In this document: one piece after another, positions 39,158-47,365 of the stretch | Position numbering within the stretch: position 1 is the stretch's first letter | Layout: every line of letters starts with the position of its first letter | Source: Acidobacteriota bacterium | Lineage (GTDB): Bacteria; Acidobacteriota; Terriglobia; Acidiferrales; UBA7541 | Reading direction: 5' to 3' | NCBI GenBank assembly: GCA_021324935.1 | Contig: JAJPIE010000032.1 | Span: 1-61,220 of the forward strand | Length of the DNA stretch: 61,220 nucleotides | The notes under the pieces: model-generated | Databases searched by the model: none | Seen by the model: only the letters and a program-made list of their open reading frames with translations | Told to the model about the DNA's origin: nothing | Position numbers and translations under genes: made by a program

Positions 39158-40720
39158 TCACTTTTTTTCAGAGGCCTCGCCCCACAGGAGCTTCATCCAC
39201 GTTTTCTCATCTTGCGGGAAGATCGGCGCGATGCCCGGCACATTGGAAAACATGCGCGTCAAGGAGCCTTGGCCGGAGAAGTAGAGAATCACGCAACGGT
39301 CGCGCAGCGGGTCGCGCCGGCCAATCTCGTCGGTCCAGCGTTCCATAAAATAAATGAACGCCAGATTTTCATTGTGGTTGCCGGAAGCGATGTTTAGCAA
39401 GCCGGGATTTTGCCGGTGAGCGTGTTCCTCGACCGCGGTCCTTGCTCCTAATGTGTCGGTGGCGTCGGGTGTCCCTGCGATAGCGACAACCTCGTCTGCG
39501 TTCATTCCGGGCCGCACGTGCGAAAATCGCTCGCGGGCTGCGGAAAGTTGATCCGGAGACTTGCGAAACACCGGTTGCGCCGGCGCGGCCCGCAATTCAA
39601 TCGAGGAATCGCCGCAGCACTCCGGATGGTCTTTCAGCCACATGCGCACCGCCTTCCGCAATTCCTGTCGGTGGTTGCCTTGGCTGCACCACACAAAATA
39701 TTCGTCCATGCGCATTATGTTCGGCCGCTTGTGCGCAAGCTCAGGCAAGAAATCGGGAACCCCGATGTCTCCGAGAACCATGTAGGCCACATCGCCGGCC
39801 ACGAGCGCGCCCAGAAGTCGCTCCGTCCGCGGGTCGGGCATCCAGCGCGTGTCGGTCAGATGATCGGCAAGGCATGTCACGGAGTATCGTCCCAGCCGAA
39901 AGAGCGCGTCGAAAGTATCGTCCTCGACGTACCCCTCGGCGTTGCTGTCCGAAACTTCGGAGGAGATTCTTCTCGCCAGGGCGGGATCGAAATATTCGTT
40001 GAAGTTGCTGAGGTTAGGGAGTTGCGCGCACATCATTTCCGCCAATTGCGGCGCCTCGTTCGGATCCAATACCGCCCGCGGATACCCGATGGCGATTTTT
40101 TGCCCCAGGAAATGCGGCTGTGTACGCAAGACGTAAACGTCCAGCACCGCCTTCACCTTGGCGAACTGCTCGCGCACCAGCGTTTTCAAGGCATATTGCG
40201 GCGCCACGTCCGTTGCGTCGAAGCCAATCGCATCGATGCCGTGATGCCTGGCCAGGAAGATGGCGCGCTGGTTGTGAAAGTCCTGAGAAACGATGGTCAC
40301 TTTCTGCTGCAGGAAAATCTCCTTCACGCGCACCACCGAATCCAGCGTGCGCAGCCCCGCGTAGTCCAGATAAATGCGGTCTTTCGGCACGCCTTTCTCA
40401 ACCAGCGCGTTTTTCATGTCCATGGGCTCGTCGTAGCTCTGCACGTGGTTGTCGCCGCTCACTACCAGGAAATCCACTTTGCGCGCGAAGTAGAGTTCCG
40501 CGGCGGCCTGGATGCGGTTCTCAAAAAATGGATTGGACCCCCCGCCGGGAACGCGCTTTGGGCAGCCGAGCACAAGTCCGACGCGCCGGCGGGGCATTTT
40601 CGAGACGTCCGAGTAGGTTTTCCCGCGCGCCGCGTTGCGAACCAGTACGCGCGCGATCGGCAGCGACGCGCCGCACACCACCAGCAGCGCGCAAATCGCG
40701 AGGAGGATCTTGCGCCACAT
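39158..40720 (-). CDS. SanA/YdcF-type (DUF218) protein with a long C-terminal extension
   Basis: A 520-residue protein. An N-terminal membrane anchor (MWRKILLAICALLVVCGASL) is followed by a SanA-like DUF218 domain of about 200 residues (VGLVLGCPK, LYFARKVDFLVVSGDN, YLDYAGLRTLDSV, VTIVSQDFHNQRAIFLA). Typical SanA proteins end about here. This one continues for some 300 residues, with an unassigned region and then SHVRPGMNADEVVAIAGTPD and VILYFSGQGSLTRMF, a pattern seen in SmpA/OmlA (BamE-like) domains. Possibly an envelope-integrity factor; the fusion is unusual. Confidence 0.75.
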   Translation of the reverse strand: MWRKILLAICALLVVCGASLPIARVLVRNAARGKTYSDVSKMPRRRVGLVLGCPKRVPGGGSNPFFENRIQAAAELYFARKVDFLVVSGDNHVQSYDEPMDMKNALVEKGVPKDRIYLDYAGLRTLDSVVRVKEIFLQQKVTIVSQDFHNQRAIFLARHHGIDAIGFDATDVAPQYALKTLVREQFAKVKAVLDVYVLRTQPHFLGQKIAIGYPRAVLDPNEAPQLAEMMCAQLPNLSNFNEYFDPALARRISSEVSDSNAEGYVEDDTFDALFRLGRYSVTCLADHLTDTRWMPDPRTERLLGALVAGDVAYMVLGDIGVPDFLPELAHKRPNIMRMDEYFVWCSQGNHRQELRKAVRMWLKDHPECCGDSSIELRAAPAQPVFRKSPDQLSAARERFSHVRPGMNADEVVAIAGTPDATDTLGARTAVEEHAHRQNPGLLNIASGNHNENLAFIYFMERWTDEIGRRDPLRDRCVILYFSGQGSLTRMFSNVPGIAPIFPQDEKTWMKLLWGEASEKK

Positions 40721-40817
40721 GAGAGGGACATCCTACCGCAACCTGGCGTGTGCGGTTTGCCCCGGTGTCCTCGCAGAAAAGAGCGGTCGCGCCGGAAATG
40801 GCCCTACGAGAGGCCGC

Positions 40818-41849
40818 TCATTGCACGGAATTGAGCACTTCGCGCGCTTTTGCCGCCACGCTGCTGGGCAGTTCCGCGTAGCCCAGGTTCCCGGCGATTT
40901 CTTGTCCGTCGGTCAGCGCCCAGGTCCAGAAATCGCGCAAGGCATGGCTTCGCGCCGCTGGCAAACCGCTGGAGGGCACATAGATCCAGGTGAAGCTTGC
41001 AATAGGATACGATTCCTTGCCTGGAGCGTTGGTGAGCGACGCACCCAGGTCGGAGGGCATCGATTTTTCGCTGGCCGCGCACGCGGCGATGATGGTGGCG
41101 TTGGTGGCGCGCACAAACTGCCCGGCGGCATTTTCGACGCTGGCGTAGCCGATATCCTTGCGCTTGGTATAAGTAAGCTCCACGTAGCCCACTGCGCCGG
41201 AGGTTGCGCTTACTTTGTTGACCAGGCCTTCGCTCCGCGCTACTTCCTCGCCTACCGGCCAGGCTGGAGCGGAGGTCCTCCCGATTTTATTTTTCCACTC
41301 GGTACTGGTCTTGGAAAGAAAATCGGAAAGGATGTAGGAGGAGCCTTTCACGCCGCTCAAATGGACGACGGTAATCGGCAGTTCTGGCAAGGCCACGCCA
41401 GGGTTCAGCTTGGCGATGCGCTCGTCCTTCCAATTCTTGATGTTTCCGAGGAAAATTTGTGCCAGCACATCGCCCGAGAAGCGCAATTCCGGCTTTCCGG
41501 GCAGGTTGTAGATTGGTACGATGGCTACCAGCACCGTGGGGAACTGCACCAGCGTGTATTTGCCACTGTGTTTCTGCGATTCCGCCAGCGGAATTTCTCC
41601 GCCGCCGAAGTCGCCCGTGCCCGCCTTAATTTCGTGAACGCTTTGCGATGTCCCGAGCGGCAGATAACGCACTTGCACGTTCGGGTGCGTCTTTGCGAAT
41701 TCCGATGTCCAGGCGGCATATAAAGAGCCCGCCAGGTTCGATCCCGATCCCACCAGCGAAATTGCCTCTTGCGCGACCAGTGGGCTTGCCAGCATGCCCA
41801 AGCAAACTGCAACTTGCCAGAACCTTCTTGCCCTCCGCGCGGATGCCAT
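40818..41849 (-). CDS. Phosphate ABC transporter substrate-binding protein (PstS-like)
   Basis: A 343-residue exported protein starting MASARRARRFWQVAVCLGML with a signal peptide ending near PLVAQ. SLVGSGSNLAGSLYAAWTSEF is the PstS-type phosphate-loop start. GTGDFGGGEIPL, AIVPIYNLPG, DVLAQIFLGNIKNWKD and VGYVELTYTKRK follow in the order typical of the family. No pstCAB genes are adjacent, so it may be an orphan binding protein or expressed under phosphate stress. Confidence 0.85.
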   Translation of the reverse strand: MASARRARRFWQVAVCLGMLASPLVAQEAISLVGSGSNLAGSLYAAWTSEFAKTHPNVQVRYLPLGTSQSVHEIKAGTGDFGGGEIPLAESQKHSGKYTLVQFPTVLVAIVPIYNLPGKPELRFSGDVLAQIFLGNIKNWKDERIAKLNPGVALPELPITVVHLSGVKGSSYILSDFLSKTSTEWKNKIGRTSAPAWPVGEEVARSEGLVNKVSATSGAVGYVELTYTKRKDIGYASVENAAGQFVRATNATIIAACAASEKSMPSDLGASLTNAPGKESYPIASFTWIYVPSSGLPAARSHALRDFWTWALTDGQEIAGNLGYAELPSSVAAKAREVLNSVQ

Positions 41850-41929
41850 CTCGAATGCCCTCGTTTCCTGGAGATTCGCGATCGATTCGCCGCTTCTTGC
41901 GGCGCACATTGGGTTATCTTGCCATCCAG

Positions 41930-41935
41930 ATTATA
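41930..41935 (-). promoter_or_regulatory. Promoter -10 box of the PstS-like gene
   Basis: TATAAT on the minus strand, about 80 bp before the ATG. The region 17-19 bp upstream reads TGAAAA, a weak -35. No recognisable Pho box was found. Confidence 0.4.
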
Positions 41936-42051
41936 GAGTTCTAATGAAATTCATTTTTCATGTGGCGCAAGGTAAAACACCCGGCCTGCCTGCCCGGCGC
42001 GGCTTGCGGTTCGTTGACACCAACCGCGAGCCGCCGGAGAATTCCAAGCTG

Positions 42052-42585
42052 ATGACGGAGACCTACAGTTCCCGGCTGGCAGGGATTGCTTTGCCGGATG
42101 CGGACGAGCGAGATGTCTTGCTCGGCAGCTTGTGGGCAGCGTCGCCCGCGGTGATCGTCTTTCTGCGCCACTACGGTTGAATCTTCTGCCGCGAGCACGT
42201 CGCGCAGTTGCGCGAAAACGAGGCAGAATTCCGGCGGCGCGGCGCGAACCTGGCGGCCATCGGCCTGGGCGATCTGCATTACGCAAGAATTTTCCGGGAG
42301 GAGACGCGAATCACCTTCCCGCTCTTGGTGGACGCCGGCAGGATTGCCTACCGGGCAATTGAACTCCGGAAGACCACTTTCTTTGGCCTGTTTACGCGCG
42401 AAAATTTCCGGGCGCGAAGCCGGGCACGCGCCGCCGGCCACCGCCAGCACAAGTTAGGCAAGGATCCATTTCAGTTGGGGGCCAGCTTTGTCTTCGGCCA
42501 GGGCAACAAGGATTTGTACGTTCACCTGAGCGCTTACACCGGCGACAACGCGCCCATGGCCAGCCTGCTGGCCGCGATATCCTGA
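42052..42585 (+). CDS. Candidate selenoprotein: SelU/PRXL2-like thioredoxin-fold protein with UxxC
   Basis: Continuous frame of 178 codons if TGA 42178-42180 is read through. It starts MTETYSSRLAGIALPDADE and runs to VIVFLRHYG, then codon 43 (TGA), then IFCREHVAQLRENEAEFRR, GANLAAIGLG, ITFPLLVDAGRIAYRAI and a C-terminal GASFVFGQGNKDLYVH. Homologues of this AhpC/TSA-like family carry CxxC at this point (FLRHFGC..C), so TGA replaces the first redox Cys exactly, giving U43-x-x-C46. A hairpin at 42184-42228 fits a bacterial SECIS. Sec-containing SelU-type proteins are known in other organisms. The alternative is a Cys-to-stop mutation or read error. The selA/B/C/D genes are not in the window. Confidence 0.7.
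42184..42228 (+). promoter_or_regulatory. Candidate bacterial SECIS hairpin after the in-frame TGA
   Basis: TTCTGCC (42184-42190) pairs perfectly with GGCAGAA (42222-42228). Inside, TCGCGC (42200-42205) pairs with GCGCGA (42210-42215) around the loop AGTT. The apical loop starts 26 nt after the TGA and has G in its second position, which fits the bacterial SECIS rules as I recall them (loop 16-37 nt from UGA, a G in the first two loop bases). Folded by eye; GC-rich coding DNA can form such hairpins by chance. Confidence 0.45.
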
Positions 42586-42640
42586 GCAATTTTTTCGATT
42601 GCCCTCTTGCCCGATTGCCCAACGCCCGCGGACTCTGTTT

Positions 42641-42669
42641 TTGTCGCCCACTTGGGCTGGGTATATAGT
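42641..42669 (+). promoter_or_regulatory. Candidate promoter of the TPR-GAF-GGDEF gene
   Basis: TTGTCG (42641-42646), a 17-bp spacer and TATAGT (42664-42669). The start would be near 42676, leaving about 65 nt before the ATG at 42741. Confidence 0.5.
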
Positions 42670-42740
42670 GGAAATGGTGTTCCTCGCTCGTGCAGGCAAG
42701 CGACGAATGCTACCCGGCAAGAAACTTAGGGCAAAGGTTG

Positions 42741-45332
42741 ATGGCCGCAGACGTCAGCAAACAGCTGGAGCGGGCGAAGAAATACGTCGAGAAGAATCGC
42801 TTCGAGGATGCCATTGAAGCGTACCTCGCCGTCCTGGATGCCGCCCCACAGCACCAGGAGGCTTCCCAGGCGCTCGGGGATCTCTACGCGCGCATCGAGC
42901 AACCCGATCGCGCTGCCGTCTATTACGGCCACCTGTTCGACCTGCTGATCGATCCCAAGGACGAAACCAAGGCGCTGGCGCTCTACAACCGTTTTCTGCG
43001 CAATACCCTGGCCCCGCAATCCCCCGAACGCATCGCGCGTTACGCCTTCCTGCTGCAAAAGCAAAACCGCGCCGAAGAGGCCGTCGAACAATACGGCAAG
43101 GCGGCGGAAATGTTTTCCGAAGCCGGGCGGGGCGAGGATGCCTTGTTCTGCTGGGAACGCACCGCGCAGCTCGATCCCGACAATCTTTCGCGTCAACTGA
43201 AAGTGGCGGAGGTTGCTTCGCAGCTCGGTAAAAACGCGCTTTCCGCGCGGGCTTTCCTGCGCTCGGCGCAGTTGGCCACTGCTTCCGGCGCGCAAGCCGA
43301 TGCCCTGCGCTTGCTGGCCCGCGCGCATGGACTAGCGCCGAATGAGCGCAGCGTCTCTCTGCTTTACGCGGAGGCGAAGTTGCGCAACGGGGAGCCCGCC
43401 GAGGCGGCGGCTTTGCTCGAGCCCTTCGCGGCCACGGAGGGTGACGTCCCCTTCCTCGATACATTCGCGGATGCTTTGCTGCAATCCGGCCAACTGGATC
43501 GCGCGCGCGGTATCCTGGAAAAACTGCTCAAGGAAAAGAACGAGGGCATCACGCGCTTGTTCGACCTCGCAGATGCCTACGCCAACGCCGACGGCGATCC
43601 CAAATCCGTCGAAATCCTGCAATTGCTGAAGCGCCGCATGTTCGCGGACAAAAAGGCCGCGGAGTTTACCGCACAGGTGGAGGCCTTGGGCGCCAAGCAT
43701 CCCGAATCGATCCCGATTCTCGAGTTCTGGGCGTTGCTCTATAGCGAGCTCAACCGCGAATCCCAGTATTTCGAAGTGCTGATCCGCCTCTTCGATGCAA
43801 ATTTCAATTCCGGCCTTTTCCCGAAAGCTTGCGAAGTGCTCGACCGCCTGGTGGATATCGACGCCTACGATTACCGCAACCAGGAACGTCTCGAACGCTT
43901 GCGGGGCCGCGCCGACGAATCCTTCCTGAGACGCATTGCCGGGCGCATGGCCAAGGGCACCAATGTCCAGCCGGGCGCTTCGGCTCCCCAGAAGCTGGGC
44001 GCGGGGCAGGAGGCAGCGGCAGTGCCGCCTGCAACCGAGGAAGGGCGCAAGGTTCAGGCGCTTGACGACCTGATCGTCCAAACGGAGATTTTTTTGCAGT
44101 ACTCCTTGCAGAGCAAAGCCATCGAGCGGTTGCAGAAGATTGCCGCGATGTTTCCCGGCGAAGAAGAGCGCAATGCGCGCTTGCAGAATCTCTATCAGAT
44201 GGCGAACTGGTGGCCCAAGTCCGCGCCTAAAGCGGAAGCACCTAAGAAAACCGCCGTCGCCGCGCCTGTGCCCGAGGAGAAGCCCACGTCTCCCACCGGC
44301 CGCACGGGGAGTTACACCGCGGAGACGCTGCGCGACCTGACCAAGATTTCCGAAATTAATCAGAAGATTTTCCGCCAGCAGACGCCGCGCGCGATGCTGA
44401 ATACCACCGCGAACGAAGTCGGCGCTTACTTGAAAGCGACGCGAACGTTCGCCGTCATTGGCGTGCCCGGCCGCCCGCCGGAAATGTCCGCGGAACATTT
44501 TGCTTCCGGGCTCAAGCCGGCGCCCGCGGCGCAAATGGTGCTGCTGCTTGCGCAAGTGGAGAAAGCCGTCCCCGACGAACTCGGCGGACTCGTCGTCGAT
44601 GTCACCGAAGAATCGATTCTGAAAGAGATGGGCCTTTCGACCGCGCTCGGCGTCACCATCACCGACAAGGAAACGCAGGCGCCCGCCGGCATGCTGATTG
44701 TGGCGCACGAAAAGCCGCACCACTGGAAGCCCAACCAGACCTATTTTCTGCAGGCCATCGGCGACCAGATGCTGATGAGCGTCAGCCACACGCGGCTGCG
44801 CAGCCTGGTGCGCCGCATGGGCGTTTCCGATGAGCGCACCGGCTTGCTGAGCCGCAGTTCTTACGTCGGCTGCCTGTTGAATGAAGCGGACCGCGCCCGC
44901 ACCCAGGGCACGCCGCTCTCGCTGGCCGTCCTGCAGATCGACCGCGGCGCGGACATGCTCCGCCAACAGGGCGAAATGCCGCTGGAAAAATTTCTGGAAC
45001 AGCTCGCGCGTTCCCTGCAGCCGATTGTGCGGCAGAACGACATGGCGGTGAAGTACACGTCCTGGGCGCTGGCCTTCATCCTGCCCGATACCAGCATTTC
45101 CGGGGCGCAGAACCTGGTGGAAAAACTGCGCCGCGCGGCGGCCGGCGTGCGCCCGCCTTGGGATTCCACGCAGGTCACCCTCAGCGCGGGCATCGTGGAG
45201 GCCGCGGCGCGCCAGGAGTTCGACAGCGAAGACATCGTGACCGACCTGATGAATCGCGCTGAGTTCACCATGGAAGAAGCCCGCAAGCGCGGCGGCGACA
45301 CCGTGGTGCTCTCCGAAGTTCCCAAACTGTAA
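42741..45332 (+). CDS. TPR-GAF-degenerate GGDEF signalling protein
   Basis: An 863-residue cytoplasmic protein starting MAADVSKQLERAKKYVEKNR. Residues 1 to about 350 are TPR repeats (for example DAIEAYLAVLDAAPQHQEA, EEAVEQYGKAAEMF). A second helical TPR block lies near 455-490. A GAF-like domain (about 540-690) starts at LRDLTKISEINQKIF, and a GGDEF-like domain closes the protein from SDERTGLLSRSSYVGCLLNE. The GG(D/E)EF active loop is replaced by YTSWALAFILPDT, so cyclic di-GMP synthesis is unlikely; a nucleotide-binding or protein-interaction role is more probable. ATG 42741 is chosen; the longer frame from 42690 overlaps the promoter. Confidence 0.8.
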   Translation: MAADVSKQLERAKKYVEKNRFEDAIEAYLAVLDAAPQHQEASQALGDLYARIEQPDRAAVYYGHLFDLLIDPKDETKALALYNRFLRNTLAPQSPERIARYAFLLQKQNRAEEAVEQYGKAAEMFSEAGRGEDALFCWERTAQLDPDNLSRQLKVAEVASQLGKNALSARAFLRSAQLATASGAQADALRLLARAHGLAPNERSVSLLYAEAKLRNGEPAEAAALLEPFAATEGDVPFLDTFADALLQSGQLDRARGILEKLLKEKNEGITRLFDLADAYANADGDPKSVEILQLLKRRMFADKKAAEFTAQVEALGAKHPESIPILEFWALLYSELNRESQYFEVLIRLFDANFNSGLFPKACEVLDRLVDIDAYDYRNQERLERLRGRADESFLRRIAGRMAKGTNVQPGASAPQKLGAGQEAAAVPPATEEGRKVQALDDLIVQTEIFLQYSLQSKAIERLQKIAAMFPGEEERNARLQNLYQMANWWPKSAPKAEAPKKTAVAAPVPEEKPTSPTGRTGSYTAETLRDLTKISEINQKIFRQQTPRAMLNTTANEVGAYLKATRTFAVIGVPGRPPEMSAEHFASGLKPAPAAQMVLLLAQVEKAVPDELGGLVVDVTEESILKEMGLSTALGVTITDKETQAPAGMLIVAHEKPHHWKPNQTYFLQAIGDQMLMSVSHTRLRSLVRRMGVSDERTGLLSRSSYVGCLLNEADRARTQGTPLSLAVLQIDRGADMLRQQGEMPLEKFLEQLARSLQPIVRQNDMAVKYTSWALAFILPDTSISGAQNLVEKLRRAAAGVRPPWDSTQVTLSAGIVEAAARQEFDSEDIVTDLMNRAEFTMEEARKRGGDTVVLSEVPKL

Positions 45333-45347
45333 TCAGAAAGGAAAAAC

Positions 45348-46538
45348 ATGTTTCCAACCGATGTTGTGATTGTTGCCGGTGCGCGCACGCCCATGGCGCG
45401 TTACACCGGTTCGTTCTCCGATGTTTCTGCGCTGGAACTGGGCGCTCATGCGGGGAAAGCCGCGATTCAGCGTTCCGGCGCTGACCCGGCCGAATTCGAC
45501 CACGTGATTTTCGGCAACGTGATGCAGACCAGCGCCGATGCCATCTATGGCGCGCGGCACGTCGGCCTGAAAGCCGGACTCAAGATCGAAACGCCCGCGG
45601 TCACCGTGAATCGCCTCTGCGGCTCCGGCATCGAATCCATTGTGCAAGGAGCGCAGCGCTTGCTGCTTGGCGAATCCACGATGGTTCTCGCCGGCGGAAT
45701 GGAAAACATGACCCAGGCGCCGTTTGTGATCCGTGGCTTGCGCAACGGGCTGAAACTTGGCGGCGGCGCGCTGGAAGACTCGTTGATGGTCGGCTTGACC
45801 GACAGCTATTGCAACCTGCCCATGGCGCTCACGGCCGAAAAGCTCGGCGAACAAAAGGGAATCACGCGCAAAGACGCCGACGCCTACGCGCTGCGCAGCC
45901 AGCAGGCCGCCGATGCCGCGTTCAAGGCCTGCTATCTGAAGGAGGAAATTTCTCCCGTGGAAGTGAAGCAGGGAAAGAAAACGATTCTCGTCAGCGAAGA
46001 CGACCATCGCCGCCCGGAGACGACCATGGAAATTCTGGAAAAACTCCCGCCCTCGTTCAAAAAAGACGGCATGGTCACCGCCGGAAACGCCAGTGGCATC
46101 GTGGACGGCGCTGCGGCCGTCGTCCTGACGCGCGAGAAAACCGCGAAGGAGCGCGGGCTTAGGCCCATCGGCCGCATCGTGGCTTGGGGCGTGGCAGGTG
46201 TCGACCCCGCCATTATGGGAATCGGACCGGTACCTTCCTCGCGCAGGGCGCTGCAAGCGGCGGGGCTGAAGCTCGAGCAGATGGATCGCGTCGAAGTGAA
46301 CGAAGCATTCGCCGCGCAATATCTCGCCGTGGAAAAGGAACTCGGGCTCGATCGCGACAAGACCAACGTTAACGGTGGCGCCATCGCCCTCGGCCATCCG
46401 CTCGGAGCTTCCGGCACGCGCCTGGTCATCACTCTGCTCAACGAACTGCGCCGCAAGGGCCTGCGTTACGGCCTAGCCACGGCCTGCATCGGCGGCGGCC
46501 AAGGCATCGCCATCATCGTCGAAGCGCTGGCCAAGTAG
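45348..46538 (+). CDS. Acetyl-CoA acetyltransferase (thiolase)
   Basis: A 396-residue thiolase with all three catalytic regions: nucleophilic Cys in VNRLCGSGIES (about residue 88), His in GGAIALGHPLGASGTR and the second Cys in ATACIGGGQGIA. VEVNEAFAAQYLAVE is the NEAF motif. It condenses two acetyl-CoA or cleaves 3-ketoacyl-CoA. It fits with the 3-hydroxyacyl-CoA dehydrogenase and enoyl-CoA hydratase at 49890-51563, though it is 3.4 kb away. It begins 15 bp after the TPR-GGDEF gene with an AAAGGAAAA leader. Confidence 0.93.
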   Translation: MFPTDVVIVAGARTPMARYTGSFSDVSALELGAHAGKAAIQRSGADPAEFDHVIFGNVMQTSADAIYGARHVGLKAGLKIETPAVTVNRLCGSGIESIVQGAQRLLLGESTMVLAGGMENMTQAPFVIRGLRNGLKLGGGALEDSLMVGLTDSYCNLPMALTAEKLGEQKGITRKDADAYALRSQQAADAAFKACYLKEEISPVEVKQGKKTILVSEDDHRRPETTMEILEKLPPSFKKDGMVTAGNASGIVDGAAAVVLTREKTAKERGLRPIGRIVAWGVAGVDPAIMGIGPVPSSRRALQAAGLKLEQMDRVEVNEAFAAQYLAVEKELGLDRDKTNVNGGAIALGHPLGASGTRLVITLLNELRRKGLRYGLATACIGGGQGIAIIVEALAK

Positions 46539-46716
46539 GGCGACATCCCCCGTTTCGGTTTTTGCCTCGATTCCGCCCATCTTGCCGGCCAGCCGCGCCG
46601 CTCAGGCGCAATCTGCATCGGCGCAGGCAAAATTGTGCGGCGGGGCAAACGGGTACGTGTTCGCAGACACAGCGCTGCGGGACGTGGCGTGTTACCCGTA
46701 GGTTCTGGAGGTGCCT

Positions 46717-47085
46717 ATGGCCTTCAACATCATGACCATGTCCCGTGTCGCCGCGCCGGTCACCCGGGCGGAGCGCCGCAGGATCCTGGAGCTCGATCAT
46801 TATTGCTGCCGCTATTGCGGCTTGGACGGCCGCGCCAGCTTCGAGAACGCGCTTGTGCTGTCCGTGGATTCCGTCAAGCCCCGCGCGCACAAAGGCAAAA
46901 AGGACCCCTCCAACCTGGTGGCCTGCTGCCGTCCCTGCAACATGATCAAGGGAACTCGCGCCTACAAGAACTTTGAGGGTGCGAAGAAGCATGTGCTCGC
47001 CTACAGGGAAGAACTCCGCGCGGCCTGGGAAGGGAAATTCATTCATTACGCGCAGCCATCCGAGATTGCCGAGCAAGAACCGTAG
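46717..47085 (+). CDS. HNH endonuclease-family protein
   Basis: A 122-residue protein; ATG 46717 has GGAGG 5 nt upstream. A zinc-binding HNH fold is indicated by CCRYCGLDG and ACCRPCNMIKGTR, enclosing LSVDSVKPRAHKGKKDPSNL, where His and Asn are catalytic. The C-terminus is helical (KKHVLAYREELRAAWEGKF). No methyltransferase or mobile genes are next to it, so it resembles solitary HNH proteins with DNA repair or unknown roles. Confidence 0.8.
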   Translation: MAFNIMTMSRVAAPVTRAERRRILELDHYCCRYCGLDGRASFENALVLSVDSVKPRAHKGKKDPSNLVACCRPCNMIKGTRAYKNFEGAKKHVLAYREELRAAWEGKFIHYAQPSEIAEQEP

Positions 47086-47340
47086 TTGTGCGCTGGACTC
47101 TAATGTTCCGGAAATGCTTCGCCCTCGATGGTGTTTTGCAAAACCCGATGAACTCGCACGCCAAACGCCGCCGATCCCCGCCTTGTTTGAACGTATCGCC
47201 GAACGGCCGAACGAACGTTCCGTCTTGCTTATCCTGTCCTTGTGGCCAATTCTGCAATTTTTCGGGCTAATCATTAATTGATTCGACTCCCACCCCGTAT
47301 AGATTTCGAGACGTGGCGAGCGCTCGTCCTATACTGACGA
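47086..47340. other. Intergenic region before the binding-protein gene
   Basis: About 255 bp without a convincing gene. It contains a perfect 12-bp palindrome GTTTTGCAAAAC (47133-47144) and a TATACT -10-like box (47330-47335). Confidence 0.35.
47330..47335 (+). promoter_or_regulatory. Candidate -10 box of the binding-protein gene
   Basis: TATACT, 31 bp before the ATG. Transcription would start near 47342, inside the inverted repeat at 47341-47362. No good -35 was found. Confidence 0.4.
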
Positions 47341-47362
47341 AGCTGCCCACGTGGGTGCAGCT
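47341..47362. promoter_or_regulatory. Inverted repeat overlapping the start of the binding-protein gene leader
   Basis: Arms AGCTGC (47341-47346) and GCAGCT (47357-47362) enclose a perfect palindrome CCACGTGG (47347-47354). It lies between the -10-like box and the ATG at 47366 and takes the place where an SD would be. Fits an operator or a 5'-end hairpin. Confidence 0.5.
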
Positions 47363-47365
47363 TTC

